This document shows, piece by piece, positions 49,674 through 56,925 of a DNA stretch of 64,000 nucleotides. Every line of letters begins with the position of its first letter. Position 1 is the stretch's first letter. The translations under genes were made by a program, and so were the position numbers. The notes under the pieces are model-generated. The model saw only the letters and a program-made list of their open reading frames with translations, ran no database searches and was not told where the DNA came from. This DNA comes from Tigheibacillus halophilus (lineage in GTDB: Bacteria > Bacillota > Bacilli > Bacillales > Amphibacillaceae), in NCBI RefSeq assembly GCF_042683165.1, contig NZ_JBHUIZ010000017.1, positions 1 to 64,000 of the forward strand, given 5' to 3'.

Positions 49674-51137
49674 ATGAAATTCAATAAAATACAAATTGCC
49701 GTACTCCTCGTGGTTGTCATTGCGCTTGGGTTCACTGGCGCTTATTTCGGCGTGCATTTCGCTCAAAAGAATGGAACGGCACAGACACAGTCAGCTCTGT
49801 CCAAAACGGAGGATCCTGTCACAGAAGAAGAAGTACAAGCACCTGAAGAATTACAAAAAGTAGCGCAAGCATATTCATTGATAAAGAAACATTATGTTAA
49901 AAAGGTTGATGACGACAAGCTGATGGAAGGCGCTATCAAGGGAATGTTATCTACATTGGACGATCCTTATAGTACATATATGGACAAAGATACAATGGAA
50001 CAGTTCAATGAACAGATTGAGTCATCTTTTGAAGGAATCGGTGCAGAAGTAAGCATGAAAAACGGGAAAGTGACTATTGTTTCGCCGATTAAAGACTCAC
50101 CTGCAGAAAAAGCCGGCCTAAGGCCAAATGACCAAGTCCTCAAAGTGGATGGTAAATCGCTTGATGGTCTTGATTTAAATGAAGCAGTTGCAAAGATTCG
50201 CGGTAAAAAGGGAACAACTGTCAAATTGGATATTAAAAGACCCGGTTCATCGGATACGATGAAATTCAATGTTAAACGTGATACGATACCGGTTGAAACT
50301 GTCTATTCCGAAGTGAAAAATCAAGGTGGTAAGAAAACTGGTGTCATCCAGTTGACGAGTTTTTCGGAACATACAGCTGATGAGTTTAAAGACCAGCTGA
50401 CCAAACTGGAGAAACAGGGTATCGATGGTTTGGTCATCGATGTGCGCGGCAATCCAGGAGGCTTGCTGGATGCAGTTGGCGAGATTTTAAACAATTTTAT
50501 TCCTAGTGATTCACCGTATGTTCAAATAGAGAACAGAGAAGGACAGAAAGAAAAAATGTATACAGAACTGGATAAAAAGAAACCTTATCCAATTGATGTC
50601 CTTATTGATGAAGGAAGTGCTTCCGCTTCGGAAATTTTAGCAATAGCGATGAAAGAGAATGGCTATCAGACTGTCGGAACGAAAAGCTTTGGAAAAGGGA
50701 CAGTACAGCAGGCTGTACCGATGGGAGATGGCAGCACGGTCAAGCTGACATTTTTTAAATGGCTTTCTCCAAAAGGGAATTGGATTCATAAAAAAGGTGT
50801 CAGTCCGAGTTTAAAAGTAGAACAGCCGGCATACTATTTTGCAAATCCGATTGAAGCGAAGAAGCCACTTACCTATGACCAAACCAGTGAGAAAATAAAG
50901 AACGCCCAGATTATGTTATCAGGATTGGGCTATACGACTGATCGCCAGGATGGTTACTTTGACAAACAAACAGCGCAAGCGGTAAAAGCCTTTCAGAAAA
51001 AGCATAAGCTGACGCAAACAGGTAAAATCGATGAAAAAACAGCTGGGCTACTGCAAACAGACATCATTGAAAAAATTCGCAGCAAGAAAGATGATAAACA
51101 ACTGCAAAAAGCATTGCAGCTCGTTTACAGTAAATAA
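49674..51137 (+). CDS. ctpB: Carboxy-terminal processing protease CtpB
   Basis: Secreted, membrane-anchored serine protease of family S41; B. subtilis CtpB cuts SpoIVFA to activate sigma-K during sporulation. The 487-residue protein has a TM anchor (about 8-28), a PDZ domain (about 110-195), the S41 core with catalytic Ser in SASASEI and Lys in KSFGKGTVQ, and a C-terminal peptidoglycan-binding domain (GYFDKQTAQAVKAFQKKH). AAGGGGTG precedes ATG 49674. Confidence 0.95.
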   Translation: MKFNKIQIAVLLVVVIALGFTGAYFGVHFAQKNGTAQTQSALSKTEDPVTEEEVQAPEELQKVAQAYSLIKKHYVKKVDDDKLMEGAIKGMLSTLDDPYSTYMDKDTMEQFNEQIESSFEGIGAEVSMKNGKVTIVSPIKDSPAEKAGLRPNDQVLKVDGKSLDGLDLNEAVAKIRGKKGTTVKLDIKRPGSSDTMKFNVKRDTIPVETVYSEVKNQGGKKTGVIQLTSFSEHTADEFKDQLTKLEKQGIDGLVIDVRGNPGGLLDAVGEILNNFIPSDSPYVQIENREGQKEKMYTELDKKKPYPIDVLIDEGSASASEILAIAMKENGYQTVGTKSFGKGTVQQAVPMGDGSTVKLTFFKWLSPKGNWIHKKGVSPSLKVEQPAYYFANPIEAKKPLTYDQTSEKIKNAQIMLSGLGYTTDRQDGYFDKQTAQAVKAFQKKHKLTQTGKIDEKTAGLLQTDIIEKIRSKKDDKQLQKALQLVYSK

Positions 51138-51241
51138 TTGCATGATATGGTCTCTGGTAAAAAAGATAAAAGAATAGTTATATGGCAGAGCTGAAATTTC
51201 TTGTTTGATTGTCGTAAAAAATATAGAGGAAGCTTCACTTT

Positions 51242-51275
51242 ATGCCGCGGAATATATCCGCGGCATCATTTATTT
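51242..51275 (+). terminator. Terminator of ctpB
   Basis: A perfect 10-bp GC-rich stem (51242-51251 with 51257-51266), followed by CATTTATTT. Confidence 0.7.
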
Positions 51276-51320
51276 GTTAAAATGAAGGTACTACATACAA
51301 CCTGGAAAAGGGGTGTTCTT

Positions 51321-52517
51321 TTGCTGGAAAAAATTTTTTTGGAGATGGCAGCAAGTATTGGGAAAATGTTCATCAACCCATTATTTTACTGGAGTTTTAT
51401 TCTGGTGATCATCACAGGCATCGTACGCATTAAACGAGAACGAATGCTTTTTGGCATAAAAGTTGATGATATATTCTCTGAATGGCGACATACGTGGTGG
51501 ATTTCATTCGTATTCGGCTGCTTACTGTCGCTCATCATGGTTGGTGCAGGGATTATTTTTACTCCTTCGATGATTCTGCTGATCAGTGTGCTGACGATCC
51601 TGCTCAGTATCCATTTTCGTTTCACATGGCTGTCTCCAGTGTACACAATTGGGATTTCATTTTTGCTGTTGCTGATCCTGCCTCCATTATTCCATCAGCA
51701 AAGTATCGTTGCCAGCTCTTTATTCGATCACGTCAATTATGCGGGCTTGGCGATCTTACTAGGTCTGCTCCTGTTCGTACAAGCTATTTTGCTGTACACG
51801 ATTAGAAAAAAAGATACGTTTGCTGAACTATTAAAAAGCAAGCGCGGCGTTTGGACGGGCGTGCATCACTTGAAAAAAATGGCTGTCATTCCATTTTTCA
51901 TCCCTATTCCTAAAGGGTGGCTCCCTCCTTTATTTGATTTTTGGCCGTACCTTCCTATCGGACAAGCTACCACAGACGGTACGTATGGGTTGATGCTGCT
52001 GCCCATGTTGATTGGTTTCCATTTTCGAGTAGCGGGTTTTGAATCACAGCAAGCAAAACAATGGCTCGGCCGTAGGATACTGGGATTGGCTGTTGTTGTT
52101 TTAATTGCTGGAGTGGCTTCGGTGTATATTGGCTGGCTGTCAATTGCTGCTATCGCTCTTGGCGTATTGGGCTGGGAATTTATCCACTATCGCCAGCGTT
52201 CCAGAGATGTATTGAAGGCACCATATTTCAGCCAAACGGATAGTGGTTTGCGAATTTTAACGGTTATTCCGGGAACAACCGCAGATAAATTGGGGATTTT
52301 GCCTGGTGAAATCATATCGAAAGCGAATGGGAAAAAAGTACACAGCGAGTCTTCTTTTTACCAGGCCTTGCAGGAGAACGGCTCCTTTGTCAAATTATCA
52401 GTACTTGATGAAGCAGGAGAGGTGCGTTTTGTTCAGGGAGCTTTATACGAAGGCGGCCATCATGAACTAGGACTAGTATTTGTAGGCAGAGCTTTTCGTG
52501 AAAATAAATCTTCTTGA
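51321..52517 (+). CDS. minJ: Cell division topological determinant MinJ
   Basis: Polytopic membrane protein that bridges DivIVA and MinD so that division is blocked at cell poles. The 398-residue protein has about seven to eight hydrophobic segments (1-300) and a C-terminal cytoplasmic PDZ-like domain (ILTVIPGTTADKLGILPGEI). TTG 51321 is 5 nt after AAGGGGTG (51308-51315) and gives a length nearly equal to B. subtilis MinJ (397); the frame from 51201 is rejected. Position after ctpB is conserved. Confidence 0.92.
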   Translation: MLEKIFLEMAASIGKMFINPLFYWSFILVIITGIVRIKRERMLFGIKVDDIFSEWRHTWWISFVFGCLLSLIMVGAGIIFTPSMILLISVLTILLSIHFRFTWLSPVYTIGISFLLLLILPPLFHQQSIVASSLFDHVNYAGLAILLGLLLFVQAILLYTIRKKDTFAELLKSKRGVWTGVHHLKKMAVIPFFIPIPKGWLPPLFDFWPYLPIGQATTDGTYGLMLLPMLIGFHFRVAGFESQQAKQWLGRRILGLAVVVLIAGVASVYIGWLSIAAIALGVLGWEFIHYRQRSRDVLKAPYFSQTDSGLRILTVIPGTTADKLGILPGEIISKANGKKVHSESSFYQALQENGSFVKLSVLDEAGEVRFVQGALYEGGHHELGLVFVGRAFRENKSS

Positions 52518-52686
52518 ATGGAAATACCTATTTCATAAGGCAACTTCTTAAATGGTTACCGTTTTTTGGGGAAATCTGTGGTATGTTACAAGCAATTAGC
52601 TGAAAAGTATCACTAGCAAAAAGGTTTATCTTACTTGCAGTCCAATATGTGTAAGTGAAACGTATACAGGGCAGACCAAGTCTATC
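52518..52686. other. Gene-free stretch after minJ
   Basis: No ORF of note. It ends in the strong terminator at 52687-52750, so a small transcript starting here is possible. Confidence 0.4.
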
Positions 52687-52750
52687 ACACCTCGGCAAGT
52701 TGGCGCCATCGTCAACATCTGCTTGCCGAGGTGTTTTTTATAGTAAACAT
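52687..52750 (+). terminator. Long-armed terminator
   Basis: A 13-bp stem (52687-52699 with 52732-52744) with a 32-nt loop that folds again (GTTG/CAAC), followed by TTTTTTA. Confidence 0.8.
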
Positions 52751-53147
52751 TTTCACAGTATAGTTGAATTATTTAGCCTGTTGAAATTAGGCTTGGTTGG
52801 ATCATAAAATAAAATTATTGAATTTGGAATAAATGGATTATTACAAATTACAGTTTTCACATGTTATTTGAAATCAGCTTATGTTTAAAAGCTATTTTAC
52901 ACTATATGAACTGTAAAAATCATAGTTTATATGGATATATTCCACGTCACATCTTGTTCATTATTGAACATGAATCAAGTGACGCAAATCACGTGTAATC
53001 TTCACCTCGCCATTTACACTGGACTTGTAGATAAGTAAAACATCTATGAGTGATCATTCCGTACGAAACAGATATCTACAACTAAAAGACTAGTAGGCTG
53101 ATTTTACCACGTGCTAAGATTTTCAAAAAAACACGGGAGTGAGGAAA
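52745..53147. promoter_or_regulatory. nirK upstream region with FNR-like box and palindrome
   Basis: AT-rich regulatory region. GTGA-N6-TCAC (52979-52992) resembles the FNR/CRP family site TGTGA-N6-TCACA; the outermost bases do not match. TGTTCA-TTAT-TGAACA (52955-52970) is a perfect 6-4-6 palindrome, bracketed by CGTCAC (52945-52950) and GTGACG (52979-52984). These suggest control by oxygen or nitrogen oxides. Confidence 0.5.
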
Positions 53148-54212
53148 ATGAGGGCATCTCAAAGATTTCTTATTGTTTTTGCATTAGGTATCTCTGTGTT
53201 GCTGGCAGGTTGTGGAATAAGCAGCGATGTTGATGCGCAAACCAAAATGGCTGCTAAACAAGCTGCACAAGTTAAATCAAAATCAGAAGTAATTACACCA
53301 CACAAAGATTTAAATCAAAAACCGGTACCCTTAAAAGTTAACCGTATTGGAGAACATGAAGTGAATATTGAAATGACTACACAAATCACTGACATTGAAA
53401 TTGCTCCGAATGAGGTTTACAAGGCCTGGACTTTCAATGGTGAAGCACCAGGTCCATTAATCGTTGTAAACGAAGGAGATACGATGAATGTAACATTGAA
53501 AAACATGGACCCGCAGATCCCGCACAGTGTAGATTTTCACGCAGTTGAAACATCTCCATCGAAAAACTTTACAGATGTCGGACCAGGTAAAAGTGGAACA
53601 TTCTCGTATACAGCTAATAGACCGGGAGTATTTATGTACCATTGTGCCACAGATCCAGTACTGTCACATATTGCAAATGGCATGCATGGCATCGTGGTTG
53701 TTAAACCGGCAAAAGGTTTTCCAACGGATGACAAGGTGGATAAAGAGTTCGCGGTTATTCAAAACGAATGGTACAACTACAATGATTTGGAAGACTTTGC
53801 AAATGGAGAACCGAAACATGTTGTGTTTTCTGCGAAAGCGTTGACAAAAGGAGACCGTAATACAAACGGGGACACATTTTCATTAAAAGATGAGCCGCTT
53901 TTAGCAAAAGCAGGCGATCGAATCCGACTCTATATCAATAATGTAGGGCCGAATGAAGTTAGCTCTTTCCACGTCATAGGTGCCCAGATGGATGTAGTTT
54001 ATCTGGAAGGAAACCCCGAAAATCAGTTGAAGGGTATGCAAACCATACAATTACCAGCAAGTGGCGGAGCAGTTGTTGAATTTGAAGTAAAGGAGGAAGG
54101 AAGCTACTCTTTCGTAACCCATCAATTTAATCATGTTCAAAAAGGGGCTTCTGCCATTATCAAAGTTACTGCTGATGGAGAAGACGATGACAGTGCAACA
54201 ATGAGTCACTAG
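53148..54212 (+). CDS. nirK: Copper-containing nitrite reductase (NirK)
   Basis: Reduces nitrite to nitric oxide at the outer face of the membrane. The 354-residue precursor has a lipoprotein signal with lipobox LAGC (Cys22) and two cupredoxin domains. Type 1 copper ligands: His126, Cys166, His174, Met179; type 2 ligands: His131, His165 and a C-terminal His (325 or 329); catalytic Asp129 and His275 (SSFHVIG). PHSVDFH and YHC motifs are diagnostic. The loop between Cys166 and His174 is one residue shorter than in proteobacterial NirK, as I recall for Geobacillus-type enzymes. ATG 53148 follows GGGAGTGAGG. No nor genes are in the window. Confidence 0.92.
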   Translation: MRASQRFLIVFALGISVLLAGCGISSDVDAQTKMAAKQAAQVKSKSEVITPHKDLNQKPVPLKVNRIGEHEVNIEMTTQITDIEIAPNEVYKAWTFNGEAPGPLIVVNEGDTMNVTLKNMDPQIPHSVDFHAVETSPSKNFTDVGPGKSGTFSYTANRPGVFMYHCATDPVLSHIANGMHGIVVVKPAKGFPTDDKVDKEFAVIQNEWYNYNDLEDFANGEPKHVVFSAKALTKGDRNTNGDTFSLKDEPLLAKAGDRIRLYINNVGPNEVSSFHVIGAQMDVVYLEGNPENQLKGMQTIQLPASGGAVVEFEVKEEGSYSFVTHQFNHVQKGASAIIKVTADGEDDDSATMSH

Positions 54213-54213
54213 T

Positions 54214-54248
54214 CATAAAGCAGAAGGGGGGCCTTATCCTGCTTTATG
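54214..54248 (+). terminator. Hairpin after nirK
   Basis: A perfect 10-bp stem CATAAAGCAG/CTGCTTTATG (54214-54223 with 54239-54248); no T-run, so perhaps an RNA-stabilising or attenuating structure. Confidence 0.5.
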
Positions 54249-54301
54249 TATATCTGTTATAGACTTTCGTTTGAAAGAAAAGTAATGAAGAGGTGAAATT
54301 C

Positions 54302-54379
54302 ATGAGATATACGTTCATTATTTTTCTATTAATTTGGTTCATCAATCAGAATGTCGCAACGTGTTATCAATTTTTCTAA
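54302..54379 (+). CDS. 25-residue hydrophobic peptide
   Basis: ATG 54302 follows a strong AGAGGTGA (54289-54296), 5 nt spacing. The product (MRYTFIIFLLIWFINQNVAT at the start, ending CYQFF) is one short membrane helix with one Cys. No family recognised. It could be a membrane mini-protein linked to nirK or a chance ORF; the strong ribosome binding site is the main argument for it. Confidence 0.4.
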   Translation: MRYTFIIFLLIWFINQNVATCYQFF

Positions 54380-54474
54380 TGAAACATTGCAAATAGTAAG
54401 GACTGGAAAAAGTCAAAGGGAAATACTTGGAATTTTGAAGCGAATATAGAGAAGATTGTTTAATCATTTTAACG

Positions 54475-54514
54475 ACAAATAAGCCTGCTTATTCCGGGGC
54501 TTATTTGTTTTTTA
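54475..54514 (+). terminator. Terminator upstream of uvrB
   Basis: A perfect 11-bp stem ACAAATAAGCC/GGCTTATTTGT (54475-54485 with 54498-54508), then TTTTTT. Confidence 0.9.
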
Positions 54515-54633
54515 TGTTCGATATATTCCATATGGCTTTTATTTTTGAAAATATACGTGCAAAAACAATCTTTGCTGATTCGATAATAAGGTTAATGGGT
54601 AAATTAATAAAGGTAACTTTTATGCATAAAAAT

Positions 54634-54662
54634 AGAATATTTGTTCGTTGATGTGTTATAAT
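54634..54662 (+). promoter_or_regulatory. LexA (DinR) box and promoter of uvrB
   Basis: AGAATATTTGTTCG (54634-54647) is the reverse of CGAAC-N4-ATTCT, close to the Bacillus LexA consensus CGAAC-N4-GTTCG. It overlaps the -35 region of an extended -10 promoter TGTTATAAT (54654-54662). uvrBA belongs to the SOS regulon in bacilli. Confidence 0.65.
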
Positions 54663-54757
54663 GACGATACAGAAATCTATATTGTTTACAATTTTAAAGC
54701 AGCACGAGCATACTGCTTTTTATATATTTAAATGGGGAAAGGAATGGAGGAAGTCAG

Positions 54758-56740
54758 TTGGAAAATAACAAGTTTAACCTTATTTCTAAGTATGAACCTG
54801 ATGGAGACCAGCCAAAGGCCATAGCAGAGCTGGTCAAGAAAGTGCTGGCCGGGCAGCGGCATCAGACACTGCTTGGTGCAACAGGGACAGGCAAAACATT
54901 CACTGTTTCAAATGTCGTGAAGGAAATCAACCGGCCAACCCTTGTCATCGCCCATAACAAGACTTTAGCGGGCCAGTTGTACAGTGAGTTCAAAGAATTT
55001 TTTCCTAACAATGCAGTTGAATATTTTGTCAGCTTCTATGATTATTATCAGCCGGAAGCATATGTCCCTTCTACAGATACGTTCATCGAAAAAGATGCCA
55101 GTATTAATGACGAGATTGATAAATTGCGGCACTCGGCAACCTCGTCCTTGTTTGAGCGGAATGATGTGTTGATTGTAGCAAGTGTTTCCAGCATCTTTGG
55201 CCTCGGTTCTCCTATAGAATACGGCAGCCAGGTCGTATCACTAAGAATTGGCATGGAAAAAGAACGTGATGACCTGTTGCGGGATTTTGTGAATATCCAA
55301 TATGCTCGCAATGATATTGATTTTAAGCGTGGTACATTTCGCGTACGCGGTGACTCCGTTGAAGTAATTCCAGCTTCGAGAGAAAAAAACTGTATCCGTA
55401 TTGAGTTTTTTGGCGATGAGATCGACCGAATTCGCGAAGTGGATGCACTAACAGGGGAAATTATCGGGGACCGTGAGCATGTCGCCATTTTTCCTGCTTC
55501 ACACTATGTGACACGGGAGGAAAAATTGAAACTGGCTATTGAAAGAATAGAAGCAGAGTTAGAAGAACGCTTGAAAGAATTGCATGACCAGAATAAATTG
55601 TTGGAAGCACAGCGTTTACAGCAGCGTACGAATTATGATATCGAGATGATGAAGGAAATGGGATTTTGCTCGGGTATCGAAAATTATTCCCGCCATTTGA
55701 ATTTAAAGGAAAAAGGAGCAACTCCATATACATTGTTCGATTATTTTCCGGAGGATTTTCTGGTGATTGTGGATGAATCACATGTCACACTGCCGCAAGT
55801 ACGCGGAATGTACAATGGTGACAGAGCTAGAAAACAAGTGTTGGTCGATCATGGTTTCCGCCTTCCTTCGGCACTGGACAACAGACCGTTGAGATTTGAA
55901 GAGTTTGAGCAAAAAACAAAACAGCTTATCTATGTTTCTGCAACTCCAGGCCCCTATGAATTGGAACATGCACCTGATGTAACAGAACAGATTATCCGCC
56001 CGACAGGTCTGCTGGATCCTGAAGTGGAAGTCAGGCCGATCAAGGGTCAAATCGATGACTTGATTGCAGAGATTAATAAAAGAGTTGAAAAAAACGAGCG
56101 GGTGCTTGTCACAACGCTGACAAAGAAGATGTCAGAGGATTTGACTGACTACTTAAAAGAAATCGGGATTAAAGTGACATACTTGCACTCTGAAATCAAA
56201 ACCCTGGAACGTACAGAAATTATCCGGGAGCTGCGGCTTGGAAAACATGATGTGCTGGTTGGGATTAATCTGTTGCGGGAAGGCTTGGATATCCCGGAAG
56301 TCTCACTGGTCGCTATATTGGATGCGGATAAAGAAGGATTTTTGCGGTCGGAACGTTCGTTGGTACAGACGATGGGCCGGGCCGCGCGTAATGAAAACGG
56401 AAAAGTTGTCATGTACGCAGATACCATCACGAATTCCATGAAGGCTGCAATTGACGAAACAAATCGCCGCCGTGAAATACAGATGGCTTATAATGAAAAA
56501 CACCATATCGTTCCGAAAACGATTAAAAAAGAAGTGCATGAATCTATCAGAGCGACTGTTGCTGCAGAAACCGGCGAGGATTATGTAACAGATAAGAAAC
56601 TCAAAAAAATGCCAACTGAAGAGAAGGAAAAAGTGATTGAAAAGATGGAAAAGGAAATGCGGGAAGCTGCAAAAGAACTCGATTTCGAGCGTGCGGCGGA
56701 GCTGCGTGATGTGCTTTTCCAATTGAAGACCGATGTTTAA
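54758..56740 (+). CDS. uvrB: Excinuclease ABC subunit B
   Basis: Damage-verifying helicase-like subunit of nucleotide excision repair. The 660-residue protein has Walker A GATGTGKT, the beta-hairpin region YYDYYQPEAYVP used to probe damage, Walker B VDESH, motif VI QTMGRAARN, and the C-terminal UVR motif that contacts UvrC (MEKEMREAAKELDFERAAELRD by parts). TTG 54758 follows TGGAGGAAG. LexA control is likely. Confidence 0.97.
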   Translation: MENNKFNLISKYEPDGDQPKAIAELVKKVLAGQRHQTLLGATGTGKTFTVSNVVKEINRPTLVIAHNKTLAGQLYSEFKEFFPNNAVEYFVSFYDYYQPEAYVPSTDTFIEKDASINDEIDKLRHSATSSLFERNDVLIVASVSSIFGLGSPIEYGSQVVSLRIGMEKERDDLLRDFVNIQYARNDIDFKRGTFRVRGDSVEVIPASREKNCIRIEFFGDEIDRIREVDALTGEIIGDREHVAIFPASHYVTREEKLKLAIERIEAELEERLKELHDQNKLLEAQRLQQRTNYDIEMMKEMGFCSGIENYSRHLNLKEKGATPYTLFDYFPEDFLVIVDESHVTLPQVRGMYNGDRARKQVLVDHGFRLPSALDNRPLRFEEFEQKTKQLIYVSATPGPYELEHAPDVTEQIIRPTGLLDPEVEVRPIKGQIDDLIAEINKRVEKNERVLVTTLTKKMSEDLTDYLKEIGIKVTYLHSEIKTLERTEIIRELRLGKHDVLVGINLLREGLDIPEVSLVAILDADKEGFLRSERSLVQTMGRAARNENGKVVMYADTITNSMKAAIDETNRRREIQMAYNEKHHIVPKTIKKEVHESIRATVAAETGEDYVTDKKLKKMPTEEKEKVIEKMEKEMREAAKELDFERAAELRDVLFQLKTDV

Positions 56741-56925
56741 TATAGTCATGCAGGGAGGGGAAGAAGGAATTCACCTTCCGAAAAAGGTTCACACTTCCGT
56801 ATATCAAGAATCAGCAGTCTTTCCAAGTGATGGACATTCGTTCTAAAAAACAACTACCATAAAAATTACTAAATACAGTTTCACTTTGTATCGTTAAATT
56901 CAAATTGTGGAAGGAAGATTCGTTC

